A DNA stretch of 64,000 nucleotides from Gemmatimonadota bacterium (GTDB lineage Bacteria > Gemmatimonadota > Gemmatimonadetes > Longimicrobiales > Gaopeijiaceae). The stretch lies in NCBI GenBank assembly GCA_041390105.1, contig JAWKQO010000001.1, forward strand, positions 1,366,001 through 1,430,000. The letters run 5' to 3'. The notes below the pieces were generated by a model, which ran no database searches, was not told the DNA's origin, and worked only from the letters and a program-made list of their open reading frames with translations. Positions 54,301-62,745 of the stretch are shown in pieces (position 1 is the first letter of the stretch; every line of letters starts with the position of its first letter). The position numbers and the translations under genes are program-made.

Positions 54301-54537
54301 GAGCTGCCCCACCTCTTCAGCGAGTGTCAGGCCCGCCAAGGTCTGCTCGACCCAGCGCTCCCCCGCGAAGTCCAGCTCGTCCAGGACCTCGGCCTCCGGT
54401 ACCGCGGCCGCTGTGCGGTACGCCGGTGCGGGCGGGGGGCCTGCCTCCGCGGGTGCTCCCGCGGAGCACGCCAGCGTGCACACCCCGGCGAGCAGGACCC
54501 TCGCCCCGCCGCGCCGCCGCCTTGACGCCTGCCTCAT
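51385..54537 (-). CDS. NagZ-AmiE fusion: GH3 beta-N-acetylglucosaminidase plus beta-lactamase-fold amidase
   Basis: A 1050-residue exported protein. The N-terminus is arginine-rich with a hydrophobic stretch ending at VCTLACSAG. The GH3 part (about 55-610) has KHFPGHGDTETDSHLALP, the NagZ acid/base Asp-His loop, and FTDALRMAAI with the nucleophile Asp. The C-terminal part (about 690-1045) is a class C beta-lactamase-like serine hydrolase with SLTK in LWDLASLTKVVGTT, VYSDIG and a late HTGFTGTS. In B. subtilis, NagZ and AmiE are separate neighbours; here they are one chain. It would cut GlcNAc from muropeptides and peptide from MurNAc. Confidence 0.88.
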   Translation of the reverse strand: MRQASRRRRGGARVLLAGVCTLACSAGAPAEAGPPPAPAYRTAAAVPEAEVLDELDFAGERWVEQTLAGLTLAEEVGQLVIPWIPGAYASTSSPEFKEIAGWVEELGLGGVSISIGLPHSYAAKLNELQRRARVPLLVTSDFENGGPGMRINHSYALPSLLAQGGGTSFPPTMAFGAIADERAAFEYGRITAAEARAVGVHMIFAPVLDVNSNPANPIINTRSFGERPADVARLGVAFIEGARAGGGLTTAKHFPGHGDTETDSHLALPVVTADRARLDRLELVPFRAAVDHGVDGVMTAHVSVPAVLGEDAPPATLSPYFMTRLLREEMGFRGVLFTDALRMAAISDAYGGGEAAVLAIEAGSDVILAPEDPRAAVTAVTDAVNSGRIPRERIQASVRRILTLKARVGLHERRFVDMEAVDELVGSAEHVRAAEADAVQSVTLVTDSWALVPLDLARRRRILSITYARVSDPAAGLAFDAELRRFGAEVRSQRVFDETPQDGYVELAAASDSVDLVVVSAYTPPTAAAGSVAAPEGLSGLVEGLRGRSPVVVVSLGNPYLRTAFPHADAYLIGWGPHEVSQQAAARALVGAQPITGRLPITLPPEQRVGMGLDRAATGARPVSDVRDPLAEAGVLPGRRVVRAAGAQDGALQATGMRISPLETEASEVGMSEAVLAQLDSLILAGVEQGVAPGVAVAVGRHGRVVRLRGFGRLDTDATSPPADAATLWDLASLTKVVGTTTAAMLLVEEGRLDLDAPVIRYLPDWADGDPRKRDVTVRHLLLHRAGLPPFRQWYLQESGRDAYQRVINGLALDYAPGDSTVYSDIGLMTTGFIVERISGLTLDAFLAERVFGPLGMVDTGFRPAAELIDRIAPTEIDRTFRRRHVRGEVHDENAWALGGVAGHAGLFSSARDLAVFAAMMLGNGVAPACRPVAGSGVPCNAPRPRDLTLLNASTIRLFTLRHDGTSSRALGWDTPSGNSSAGQYFSRRSFGHTGFTGTSIWMDPERDLFVVLLTNRVNPTRENQAHVPFRRAVHDLAARAVLDAPVGRE

Positions 54538-56369
54538 CGCTGCAAGGTGAGGCCGAAACCCACCGGGTAGTCTTCGGAGATGCGAGTGGGAAGGTGACCC
54601 GCGAACTCCGCCCTCCCGAACAAGGCCGCCGCCGCCGCCCGTTGGCTGGCCCCCGATCCGCTCCAGGCCGCCACGTAGGCGCGCGTTGTCGGAAAATCGC
54701 GGATGAGGTACGGGCTCCCGAACGAGACGACCACGTGCGGCACTCCTGCCTCCGAGAGGGATTGAACCAGACGAGCCAGGCCTTCGGCGACCCCAATCTG
54801 GGTGCTGGACGTCACGGCGGCCACATAGGTGGAGATGACCACCAGCTCGTACTGGCGCGCTTCGCGGGCGAGCCGTTCGTAGACGCCCGCGTCGGTGTCG
54901 CGGTATACGCTCTCCGTGCGGAGCCGTGGGTACGTCTCCCTCAGGACCCGGTCGAACGAACGACCGGCCAGTAGATCACTCTCCCTCCGGTAGGTGAGGG
55001 AAAGCACGCGGGCCCGCCGCGTGCCCCGGAGTGGGAGAACGCGATCGTTCTTGATCAGGGTCATCGAATGGGCGGCGATCTCGTCCGCGATCTCCCGGTG
55101 CTCGGGGATGCCCACTTTGTAGACCACACCGGCAACGTCCACCGTGCGCCGACGGTCGAGCCCCAAGCGCTCTTTGGCCCGCAGGATCTTGGTGACGGCT
55201 TCGTCCAGCCTCGCCTCCGGAAGCCGCCCTGCCTCGACCGCCGTCACGATGGCGTTGATCGCCACCTCCGGGTTGGGGGGCATCAGGATGATGTCCGCTC
55301 CCGCCATGAGCGCCCGGACCGCGGCCTCGCCGCGGCCGTAGGCGCGGTCGATGGCACCCATGTTCATGGCATCGGTCACCACCAGGCCGGAGAACCCCAG
55401 ATCGCGCTGCAGGAGATCGGTGAGCACCTTGCCCGAAAGCGTCGCCGGGAGCCGTTGCTCCCCCGTGATCTCCGGCAGCGAGATGTGCGCGGTCATGATG
55501 GCGCCGATCCCGTCGTCGATGGCGCGGCGGAACGGTACCAACTCCAGCGAATCCAGCCGGGAACGCGTGGAGCGGATGACCGGCAGCGCGAAATGGGAGT
55601 CCGTGTCCGTATCCCCGTGCCCCGGGAAGTGCTTTCCGGTGGCGATGGCGCCCGCCTCCTGGATCCCTCGCACGAACAGCGCCCCCATCGCGGCTACGCG
55701 CTCGGCATCCTCACCGAACGAACGCGTGTTGATGATGGGGTTGTCCGGGTTGTTGTTGACGTCCAGGACGGGTGCGAACGGCAGGTGGATCCCCAGCGCC
55801 AGGGCCTCACGACCGGTGGCCAGTCCAGCCTGGTAGGCGTACTGGGGATCCCCGGTGGCGCCGATGGCCATGAGCGACGGGAAGGTCGTCGCTCCCCCGA
55901 GCTCGTAGGCGCCCGGGAGGCGGACGATGCCGTCGAACCGGAAGCCCGGCCCCTCTTCGAGGTCGGCACCCACCAGGAGGGGAAGGCGGGACAGGCCCTG
56001 GAGGTAGTTCAACTTGACCGCGACCTCGGTGGGCGAGCCCATGGTCACAATGAGGCCCCCAACCTCGCTCTTCTCGATGGCGTCGAGCGTTTGCGCGAGG
56101 CTTTCCGATCCGGCGGGCGTGAACGCCCCCTCCACCAGGGGCATGAGGACCTGGCCGGCCTTCTGACGCAGGCTCAGGGTCTCGAGCGTCGCGGTGGACC
56201 AGGTGTATTCCGCTCCGCCCCGCCCTTCCCCCCCTGGCGCACCCTCGGGCGATTGGGCCAGCGACGGGTTCGCACAGGCGAGAACCAGGGCAAGCGCCGC
56301 CGCCTGACCCCGCAGCCACTGAAGCTCGCGAGGCGGAGATCGGAATGCGCGCACGGGCGGGACCCTCAT
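54534..56369 (-). CDS. nagZ: GH3 beta-N-acetylglucosaminidase (NagZ-like)
   Basis: From ATG 56369 the protein is 611 residues with an N-terminal signal (AAALALVLACANPSLAQ). The NagZ loop is KHFPGHGDTDTDSHFALP, and the nucleophile Asp is in VVTDAMNMGAI. A second alpha/beta domain follows, as in two-domain Bacillus NagZ. It overlaps the fusion gene by ATGA, forming an operon. The two GH3 domains are similar but clearly diverged, so this is an old duplication. It is divergent from the NamZ-like gene. Confidence 0.9.
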   Translation of the reverse strand: MRVPPVRAFRSPPRELQWLRGQAAALALVLACANPSLAQSPEGAPGGEGRGGAEYTWSTATLETLSLRQKAGQVLMPLVEGAFTPAGSESLAQTLDAIEKSEVGGLIVTMGSPTEVAVKLNYLQGLSRLPLLVGADLEEGPGFRFDGIVRLPGAYELGGATTFPSLMAIGATGDPQYAYQAGLATGREALALGIHLPFAPVLDVNNNPDNPIINTRSFGEDAERVAAMGALFVRGIQEAGAIATGKHFPGHGDTDTDSHFALPVIRSTRSRLDSLELVPFRRAIDDGIGAIMTAHISLPEITGEQRLPATLSGKVLTDLLQRDLGFSGLVVTDAMNMGAIDRAYGRGEAAVRALMAGADIILMPPNPEVAINAIVTAVEAGRLPEARLDEAVTKILRAKERLGLDRRRTVDVAGVVYKVGIPEHREIADEIAAHSMTLIKNDRVLPLRGTRRARVLSLTYRRESDLLAGRSFDRVLRETYPRLRTESVYRDTDAGVYERLAREARQYELVVISTYVAAVTSSTQIGVAEGLARLVQSLSEAGVPHVVVSFGSPYLIRDFPTTRAYVAAWSGSGASQRAAAAALFGRAEFAGHLPTRISEDYPVGFGLTLQR

Positions 56370-56490
56370 CGGATAGGGACTCGGTCTCCTTCCAGGCTCG
56401 CAAGACGCGCGCCGCCCCCTGCGGCCTGCGCGAGGTCGGATTGACGAACCCCCGGCGCCACCTGCAACGTGGCACGCAGGTCGCTGCGCC

Positions 56491-57783
56491 ATGACGTCGA
56501 ACCGCGCCCGGAAGCTAATGAACGTACTCCGCCTCCCACAATCGTACCCGATCACGTCCACCGCGCTGCTCCTGCTCGGCGCCTGCGGGGGCAGCAGCGA
56601 AGCGGCTCCGGCCGCCACCGGGGAGCATACACCGGCTCGGGTACGTCCGGGAATCGAGGTCCTGCTCACGGACTCGATCGACGTCGTCCGCGGTCGAAGG
56701 GTGGCCCTGCTCACCAATCACACGGGCGTCGACGGCGAGGGACGGCCCTCCATCGACCGACTCTACGAGCACCCTGAGGTGGAGCTCGTGGCGCTGTTCG
56801 CTCCCGAGCACGGCATCCGCGGTGCCGCCGAGGCAGGCGAATTGGTGGAGAGCGGTCGGGACGAGCAGACCGGACTACCGATCCACTCGCTCTACGGCGA
56901 CACCCGCAAGCCGACCCCGGCGATGCTGGAAGGGATCGATGTGCTGCTCTACGACATCCAGGACGTCGGGACCCGCTACTACACCTACCTCTCCACCATG
57001 GCTTTGGCGATGGAAGCCGCGGGCGAGGCCGGGATCCCTTTCGTGGTGCTGGACCGACCCGATCCCATCAACGGCATGACCGTGCAGGGAGACGTGCTGG
57101 ATCCCGAGTACTCCACGTTCGTGGGACGCTACCCGGTGCCCATGCGCTACGGAATGACGCCGGGCGAGTTCGCGCGACTGGTCCGCGGGGAGTTCGGGGT
57201 GGAAGTGGAACTCCACGTCGTCCCTTTGGACGGATGGACGAGGGACCTGTCCTTCCCCGAGACCGGGCTGCCCTGGATCGCCCCATCACCCAACATGCCC
57301 TCGGTCGAGAGCGCCCTGCACTACCCGGGGACCTGCCTGTTCGAGGGGACCAACCTCTCCGTGGGTCGCGGAACGCCTGAGGCATTCCAGCAAATCGGCG
57401 CGCCCTGGCTGGATGGCGAGGACCTGGCCCAAGCCATGGCGGCGTACGACCTGCCCGACGTCCGCGTCACAGCCGTTTCGTTCACCCCGCGCCAGCCTGG
57501 GGATGGCAAGTTCGGAGACGAAACCGTCCAGGGCGTCCGCCTGACCGCCCTGGGTCCTGCCTACGACCCGACCCGCACGGCCGTCGCGCTGCTGATCGAG
57601 GCCCGGAGGATGTCGGGGGATCGCTGGGATTGGCGGGAAGGTCACTTCGACCGGCTGGCCGGCAGCGACGACCTTCGTCTCGGCATCGAAGCCGGACGAA
57701 GCCTCGACGCCGTTACGGCACCCTGGTCGGAACAGCGTCGGGCCTTCGAACAGCTCCGCAGCCGCTACCTCATCTACCCGTGA
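56491..57783 (+). CDS. namZ: DUF1343 lipoprotein, NamZ-like exo-beta-N-acetylmuramidase
   Basis: A 430-residue protein with lipobox LGAC (Cys32; an ATG at 56518 would give a shorter signal). Typical DUF1343 segments are VALLTNHTGVD, LFAPEHGIRGAAEAGE, LLYDIQDVGTRYYTYLSTM, VVLDRPDPING, and SPNMPSVESALHYPGTCLFEGTNLSVGRGT in parts. In B. subtilis this family (NamZ, GH171) removes MurNAc from peptidoglycan ends. It stands 121 bases from the divergent nagZ, likely under shared control. Confidence 0.88.
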   Translation: MTSNRARKLMNVLRLPQSYPITSTALLLLGACGGSSEAAPAATGEHTPARVRPGIEVLLTDSIDVVRGRRVALLTNHTGVDGEGRPSIDRLYEHPEVELVALFAPEHGIRGAAEAGELVESGRDEQTGLPIHSLYGDTRKPTPAMLEGIDVLLYDIQDVGTRYYTYLSTMALAMEAAGEAGIPFVVLDRPDPINGMTVQGDVLDPEYSTFVGRYPVPMRYGMTPGEFARLVRGEFGVEVELHVVPLDGWTRDLSFPETGLPWIAPSPNMPSVESALHYPGTCLFEGTNLSVGRGTPEAFQQIGAPWLDGEDLAQAMAAYDLPDVRVTAVSFTPRQPGDGKFGDETVQGVRLTALGPAYDPTRTAVALLIEARRMSGDRWDWREGHFDRLAGSDDLRLGIEAGRSLDAVTAPWSEQRRAFEQLRSRYLIYP

Positions 57784-57799
57784 GGGGGCCTGGAGGCGG

Positions 57800-59134
57800 C
57801 TAGGAACCGCCCTCTGCAACTCGCACGCCTCGCTGGATCACCGCATGGATGCGCTGAGTGTTGCGGATGTCGACCAGCGGCGACGCGTCCAGCACCAGCA
57901 CCGTGGCTTCCGCGCCCGCCTCCACACCCCAATCGTGGCCGAGGAACTCCATCGGCACCACCGTGGCGGCAGCGAGGGCATCCCATTCGGAAAGCCCGGC
58001 TTCCACCAACAGCTCCATCTCACGGTGGACCGAGTAGCCCTGGAAGACGCCCGGATTGCCCGCGTCGGTTCCGGCGCCGATGCGCACTCCCGCCGCAGCC
58101 AAGGTCGACACGGCTTCGAGATTGGGTCGCTCGAGCGAGCGCACCCACGCCAGGAAGCCCTGCATACGCGCCGGCCAGACAGCCGGATCCCGATAGCTGT
58201 CGAGGACCGACGGATCTACCGACTCAACGAGGAGGGGTCGGTCGAGAAGCGCCGGGTCGCGCGCGATGCGAGCCAACTCGCTCTGCACGGCGAGCGTGGG
58301 GATGTGCAGGGTCCCCTTCTGAACCATCAGGGCGGCCACGCCGGGCGGCATCGGCCCCGGGCCCGGGGTGTGCGTGACGGCGTCCGCGCCGGCTTCGACC
58401 GCATCCTGCAGGTCCTGCCAGGTGCCGACGTGCACAATCGTCTTCAGCGCGTGGGAATGGGCGGCCTCGACCACGGCCTGCAAGGTGGCCCGGTCCAACG
58501 TGGGTAGGGAACGACCGCCGTAGACATTGTGGTCGTACACCAGCTTCACGACGTCGGGCCGCTTGAGCGCCAGCGCGTCGACTTCCCGCCAGGCATCCTC
58601 CGGCGTGTCCACGAGCCGGGTGGGCACTCCGTACTCGGAGCAATGCCCACCCGTGGCCGTGAGGCATGGACCTGCAGCAAACACGTCGGCGCCGGGGAGC
58701 CCCTCCGCTCGCTGACGGTCCCGCACACCCAGGATCATGTCTTCCATGCTGAACAGGTCGAGGAAGCCGGTGACCCCCGCGCGCAGCGCGAGCCGGGCGG
58801 TACCGACCGGCCCGGTCATCTGGCCTGGGCCCGTCATGGCGGCATTGCCGAAGGAGTGTGTGTGCAGATCAAAGAGTCCGGGGATGACCCAGCGCCCCTG
58901 GACGTCGAGGATGGGAGCCCCCGGGGGCACGGGCGCGTCGGCGCCGGCCGCCGCCACCCGACCCGCACGGATCACCAGGCGGCCTTCGATGACCGTGCGC
59001 GCACGCGGATCGACGATGTGCGCGTTCTCGAGGACCAGGTCCTGCGCTGCTACGTGTGTCGCCAACCCCGCCGTGAGCAGAACGGCGGCGGCGGCAAGAC
59101 GGGAACGCTCGCGTGCCCGGACCCAGGACCTCAT
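57800..59134 (-). CDS. Secreted amidohydrolase
   Basis: From ATG 59134 the protein is 444 residues with a signal peptide ending THVAAQ. The metal-dependent hydrolase barrel shows GLFDLHTHSFGN (first His pair), VVKLVYDH, TIVHVGT and GTDAGNPGVFQGY with the Asp. It belongs to the imidazolonepropionase/prolidase-like group, whose members cleave dipeptides, acyl-amino acids or cyclic amides. The neighbouring D-amino-acid transaminase suggests a product of wall-peptide breakdown, but the substrate is unknown. It converges with namZ. Confidence 0.85.
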   Translation of the reverse strand: MRSWVRARERSRLAAAAVLLTAGLATHVAAQDLVLENAHIVDPRARTVIEGRLVIRAGRVAAAGADAPVPPGAPILDVQGRWVIPGLFDLHTHSFGNAAMTGPGQMTGPVGTARLALRAGVTGFLDLFSMEDMILGVRDRQRAEGLPGADVFAAGPCLTATGGHCSEYGVPTRLVDTPEDAWREVDALALKRPDVVKLVYDHNVYGGRSLPTLDRATLQAVVEAAHSHALKTIVHVGTWQDLQDAVEAGADAVTHTPGPGPMPPGVAALMVQKGTLHIPTLAVQSELARIARDPALLDRPLLVESVDPSVLDSYRDPAVWPARMQGFLAWVRSLERPNLEAVSTLAAAGVRIGAGTDAGNPGVFQGYSVHREMELLVEAGLSEWDALAAATVVPMEFLGHDWGVEAGAEATVLVLDASPLVDIRNTQRIHAVIQRGVRVAEGGS

Positions 59135-59192
59135 ACGGCGCTCCGTCTGGTGGTTGCCGTGGCCGAACCCCACTCCCTTCGAGTCGCGACCG

Positions 59193-60200
59193 TCAGGGGA
59201 CGTTGAACCGCTCCCCCGGGTAGGGGAGGCTCCAGCTGGAGCCGGCCGGGAGCACCCGCTCCAGCCTGCGCACGAACTCGTCGAGGTCGGTGAGGGGAAC
59301 GGAACGCGGTGCTTCGGAGGGGGGGTCGAAGAAGTCCTCCCAGTGTCCCAGGAAGACGTGGCGCGGCTGCGCGTTCTCCACGATCGACTCGGGATAGCGG
59401 CGTACGTGGTCGAAGCTGGGTGGACATACGATCGCTACGTCCACCGGCACGCCATCCTTCAACACATCGTCGGGAATCGAGCCCCAGGGCTCCGTGCTGG
59501 CGAGATCCTGATAATGGATCCGGTAGGCGACGCCTCCCTGGGCATCGAGGAAATCGATGAGAAACGCGTAGGCGACTCCGCCCTTCCACCCTTCCGCGGT
59601 CTCCGGCAGCTCCGCCAACGGCGTATCCACCGTGCCCTCGAAGAGCTCGACCTTCGGAAAGTGGGGTGCGTGCAGGGTCTGGATGGCCATCACCCGTGCC
59701 CGCCCCCCGGCCAGCGCCAGCCAGCGGCCGGGGACTTCCGGAGTGCCCGCGTCGGCGTTGACCGCGTGCACGCGCGCCGGGTCGACCACCGGGGCCAGGA
59801 TGTTGCGGGCCGTGCGATTGGCGTACACCGTGGCGCCGCGGGCGCGGCGATTCGCGATGAAGGGCACATCCATCAGGTGATCGTAGTGCGCGTGTCCGAC
59901 CAGGATGGCCTCGACGCCACTGACGTCCGGCAAGAGGGCGTCGACGCGCGAGGTGTCGGACTCGATGCGGCCAAAAGCCACGCGCGTGGCCGAAGGATTC
60001 GAGTAGAAGGGCGCGGTCAGGATCTGAACGCCGTTCCACTCGAGCAACCAGCCGCCCACGCCCAGGTAGCGCACGTGCAGGTCACCGGCACCTCCACCGC
60101 AACAGGGCACGGTACCCCGAGGCGGAGCCGGCGTCCCCAGGAGAGTGCAACCGCCCAGTGCGAGCGCCGCCGCCAGCGCGAGGACGGGGCCTCGCGTCAC
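59193..60200 (-). CDS. MBL-fold metallo-hydrolase lipoprotein
   Basis: A 335-residue protein with lipobox ALGGC. The metallo-beta-lactamase motif is ILVGHAHYDHLMDVPF, followed by later His and Asp in TLHAPHF and FLGHWEDFFDPP. YLGVGGWLLEW precedes it, as in UlaG/RomA-like hydrolases. It may cleave a lactone, phosphodiester or amide; nothing more can be said. Its ATG overlaps the transaminase stop by ATGA. Confidence 0.82.
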   Translation of the reverse strand: MTRGPVLALAAALALGGCTLLGTPAPPRGTVPCCGGGAGDLHVRYLGVGGWLLEWNGVQILTAPFYSNPSATRVAFGRIESDTSRVDALLPDVSGVEAILVGHAHYDHLMDVPFIANRRARGATVYANRTARNILAPVVDPARVHAVNADAGTPEVPGRWLALAGGRARVMAIQTLHAPHFPKVELFEGTVDTPLAELPETAEGWKGGVAYAFLIDFLDAQGGVAYRIHYQDLASTEPWGSIPDDVLKDGVPVDVAIVCPPSFDHVRRYPESIVENAQPRHVFLGHWEDFFDPPSEAPRSVPLTDLDEFVRRLERVLPAGSSWSLPYPGERFNVP

Positions 60201-61063
60201 GTCACGGCGCCGGATGCCAGCGCGCCCACCGCCTCCGAGAACGCCTCGTGCAACGTCCGGGCGACCGCCCCGACGCGGCCACCGCCCACCCGGCGACCAT
60301 CCACGCTCACGATCGGGCGGACCTCCGTCGTGGTCCCCGTGGTGAAGAGCTCGTCCGCATCCCAGAGCGATTCGAGGCGAATGGGTCGCTCCTCGACCGG
60401 GATGCCTCGCGCCCGCGCCAGGTCCAACACCAGGTCGCGCGTGATGCCCGGAAGGATGTAGTTGGACTTGGGGTAGGTCACCGCCGTACCGCCGAACACG
60501 GCGAACAGGTTGTTGTGGGCACCTTCGATCGCGATCCCGTCTTTGACGAACAACGCATCGTCGACGCCCGCCGCTACGGCTGACTGTTGCGCCAGGACGT
60601 TGGGCAGCAGCGCGATGGACTTGATATCGCAGCGGGCCCAGCGAGGATCGGGGACGGTGATCGCGGAATAGCCCTCACTCCAGCGCACCGGATCGGGACG
60701 GCGGAACTCCTTGGCAAACGCGTATACGGTAGGCGCCACGGCCGGAGTGGGAAATGCATGCGACCGCGGGGCCACCCCGCGCGTCACCTGCACGTAGACG
60801 ATCGCAGCCGGCGCGTTGGCAAGTCCGTTCCTGCGCAACAACTCGTCATGGACGGCCACCAGACTCGCGGGATCGAAGTCGATGGAGAGCGCCGCGAGCC
60901 CAGACGCCATGCGGGCGAGGTGTGCATCGAGGCGCAGCCAGCGGCCCTCGTAGGCCGCAGCCACTTCGTAGATCCCGTCGGCAAAGAGGAAGCCTCGATC
61001 GTCCACCGGCACCATCGCCTCCGCCGCCGGCAGGTAGGCCCCATTCAGGTAGACCACGCTCAC
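60197..61063 (-). CDS. dat: D-amino-acid transaminase (class IV aminotransferase)
   Basis: Read from GTG 61063, eight bases after GGAGG, the protein is 288 residues. It is a fold-type IV PLP enzyme: VYLNGAYLPAAEAMVPVDDRGFLFADGIYEV is split here as YLNGAYLP and DRGFLFADGIYEV; CDIKSIALLPNVLA carries the PLP Lys148; and LFTTGTTTEVRPI is the C-terminal loop. CDIKSxxLLPNxLAxQ is typical of D-alanine aminotransferase rather than IlvE. It interconverts D-Ala and D-Glu with 2-oxo acids, fitting the neighbouring wall-recycling genes. Confidence 0.88.
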   Translation of the reverse strand: MSVVYLNGAYLPAAEAMVPVDDRGFLFADGIYEVAAAYEGRWLRLDAHLARMASGLAALSIDFDPASLVAVHDELLRRNGLANAPAAIVYVQVTRGVAPRSHAFPTPAVAPTVYAFAKEFRRPDPVRWSEGYSAITVPDPRWARCDIKSIALLPNVLAQQSAVAAGVDDALFVKDGIAIEGAHNNLFAVFGGTAVTYPKSNYILPGITRDLVLDLARARGIPVEERPIRLESLWDADELFTTGTTTEVRPIVSVDGRRVGGGRVGAVARTLHEAFSEAVGALASGAVT

Positions 61064-61185
61064 GGATCCAGCCTCCGCATCGAACGAGAAGTGGGTGACG
61101 CCAGGCCGGCGCCACCCACGTGCCACTGCATCCCGCCACGCCGCCCACCACTGCGGATCGGCGCGGGTCGGATCGGTCCCTCTGG

Positions 61186-61207
61186 TGGAGGTGCCGTTGC
61201 ACCTCCA
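61186..61207. terminator. Hairpin after the pspA-like gene
   Basis: TGGAGGTGC and GCACCTCCA pair perfectly over nine bases with a four-base loop, 20 bases beyond the PspA-like stop. No U-run is present. It may end the ybjN-pspA transcript. Confidence 0.5.
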
Positions 61208-61226
61208 ACCGATGGACGCCCCCGGT

Positions 61227-62072
61227 TCAGTTCAACCCTTTGCGCTCCAACCGCTCGAACTCCTCGAGCAGCTCGGCGTCACGCACCACGTTGTCGGCGG
61301 AATCGGCGGCCACCGGGGTGTTCTCATCCTCGTCTTCGGCCACCTCGTCGCCTGCCGACAGCTGTTTGGGCTCACCGGCTTCACCTGCGCCGAGCAGGCC
61401 CATCTGCTGTTTGAGCGCCAGGAGCCGTCCCTCCACATCCGAGCCCCCGGTTCCGGACTCGAGACGCAGGAACTCGTCCTCGAGCGTGTCGCCGCGCAAC
61501 GCTTCGGTCACCTCGGCGGAGGCCAGGCTCTGGCGCTCCTGCTCTTCGATCTTCTCCGCCATGCGGTTGAAGGCCTCGAAGGCAGACGTGTCTGACAGGC
61601 CCGCCATGGTCTCGTGGATGCGCTTCTGGGCCTGGGCGCGCTTCTGCTTGGCGATGAGGAGATTCCGCTTGCGCTTGGCCTCTTCGATCTTGTCGTTCAA
61701 CTGGCGCAGCGAGTTCTTGAGCTTCTCGGTCTCCGCGGACTGCGCGGTCCAAGTCTGCTCCAGGGCAGCGGCACGACCCGCATGCTCCTGTTGACGGATC
61801 AACGCTTGCTTGGCCAGGTCGTCCCGATTCTCCTTGACCGCCAGCATGGCTCGGTGTTCCCACTCCCGTGCCTGTTTGACCTCGTCGTCCAGCTGCTGCC
61901 GGAGCTTGCGCTCATCGGCAATGGCGGCTGCGACCTCTCGCTTCGCCTTCGCCAGCTGATCCCTCATGTCGAGGATGATCTGGTTCAGCATCTTCTCCGG
62001 GTTTTCTGCCCGGGCGATGAGGTCGTTGATGTTCGATTTGAAGACCGTCGAGAGTTTCTGCAGGATGCCCAT
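61227..62072 (-). CDS. pspA: PspA/IM30 family protein
   Basis: From ATG 62072 the protein is 281 residues, a long coiled-coil of the ESCRT-III-like PspA/Vipp1 family. It begins MGILQKLSTVFKSNIND (amphipathic membrane helix), then PEKMLNQIILDMRDQLAKAK, and FNRMAEKIEEQE. These proteins coat and stabilise the inner membrane under stress. The C-terminal 60 residues are acidic. It starts seven bases after the YbjN-like gene, forming an operon. Confidence 0.92.
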   Translation of the reverse strand: MGILQKLSTVFKSNINDLIARAENPEKMLNQIILDMRDQLAKAKREVAAAIADERKLRQQLDDEVKQAREWEHRAMLAVKENRDDLAKQALIRQQEHAGRAAALEQTWTAQSAETEKLKNSLRQLNDKIEEAKRKRNLLIAKQKRAQAQKRIHETMAGLSDTSAFEAFNRMAEKIEEQERQSLASAEVTEALRGDTLEDEFLRLESGTGGSDVEGRLLALKQQMGLLGAGEAGEPKQLSAGDEVAEDEDENTPVAADSADNVVRDAELLEEFERLERKGLN

Positions 62073-62079
62073 GGGTCTC

Positions 62080-62478
62080 TCAGCCCTCCACGCCGGCGGA
62101 CGCGAGGGAGCGAATGCGGTCCAAGTGTCCGGAAGCGGCGAGTTGCAGGCTCTCCAGCGAAGCCTGCAGCTCATGGTAGTCCAGCGTTTCGAGCTCGAGC
62201 GTGTGTGAGAGGATCAGCTCGTCCCCCTCGATCCCGTAGGCGCCGTGCACGATATCGGTGGCGTTCAGTTCGAGCAGCGTCCGGTAGAGGTCTGCCAACC
62301 CGTTCTTCTCCGGCAGCGTCATCACCTTCAGCCGCGCCACCAGGAGTGGCGGGGAATGGTGGAGCACCACCGTGGGCCCTCCCTCCCGGGAGCGCACCAC
62401 GAACATTCCTTCGGCGACCTCCGTGTAATCCACGTCCATGCGGATCAGGAAGCTCTCGAGATCGTCTCGGCTCACCAT
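62080..62478 (-). CDS. YbjN-type (TTSS-chaperone-fold) protein
   Basis: A 132-residue protein matching YbjN-domain proteins: LESFLIRMDVDYTEVAEGMFVV, and the central LPEKNGLADLYRTLLELNATDIVHGAYGIEGDELIL segment in parts. This fold is like type III secretion chaperones. Members beside pspA are thought to bind PspA or the envelope. No signal peptide. The upstream region 62479-62745 shows no gene. Confidence 0.78.
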   Translation of the reverse strand: MVSRDDLESFLIRMDVDYTEVAEGMFVVRSREGGPTVVLHHSPPLLVARLKVMTLPEKNGLADLYRTLLELNATDIVHGAYGIEGDELILSHTLELETLDYHELQASLESLQLAASGHLDRIRSLASAGVEG

Positions 62479-62745
62479 GGTTTCCGTTCTCAGGCAAGGC
62501 TCGGGCCCGGAAGGCCCGTGCCTCCCGGTCGCGGCGGGCCCCCGCCGCCGAGCGCGTGATCGTCCATGCTACGGTCCAGGGGGCGGTCATGTTCAGCCAG
62601 GCCGGCTCAGCCGACCCCGCTCCCCTGGGCTTCGGTCCGTACGCAGTCCCCCAAGCCTCGGTTTCAGAGGGAGTTGCGTCCCTGAAGGTAGCGCGCGGCC
62701 CACGGCGAGGCGAGCCGCGCAGCCCGGCGCCTGGCCTCTGCCTGG

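Noticed and set aside
52759..54525. Plus-strand open frame of 588 codons
   Set aside because: Antisense shadow of the NagZ-AmiE fusion with no family pattern.
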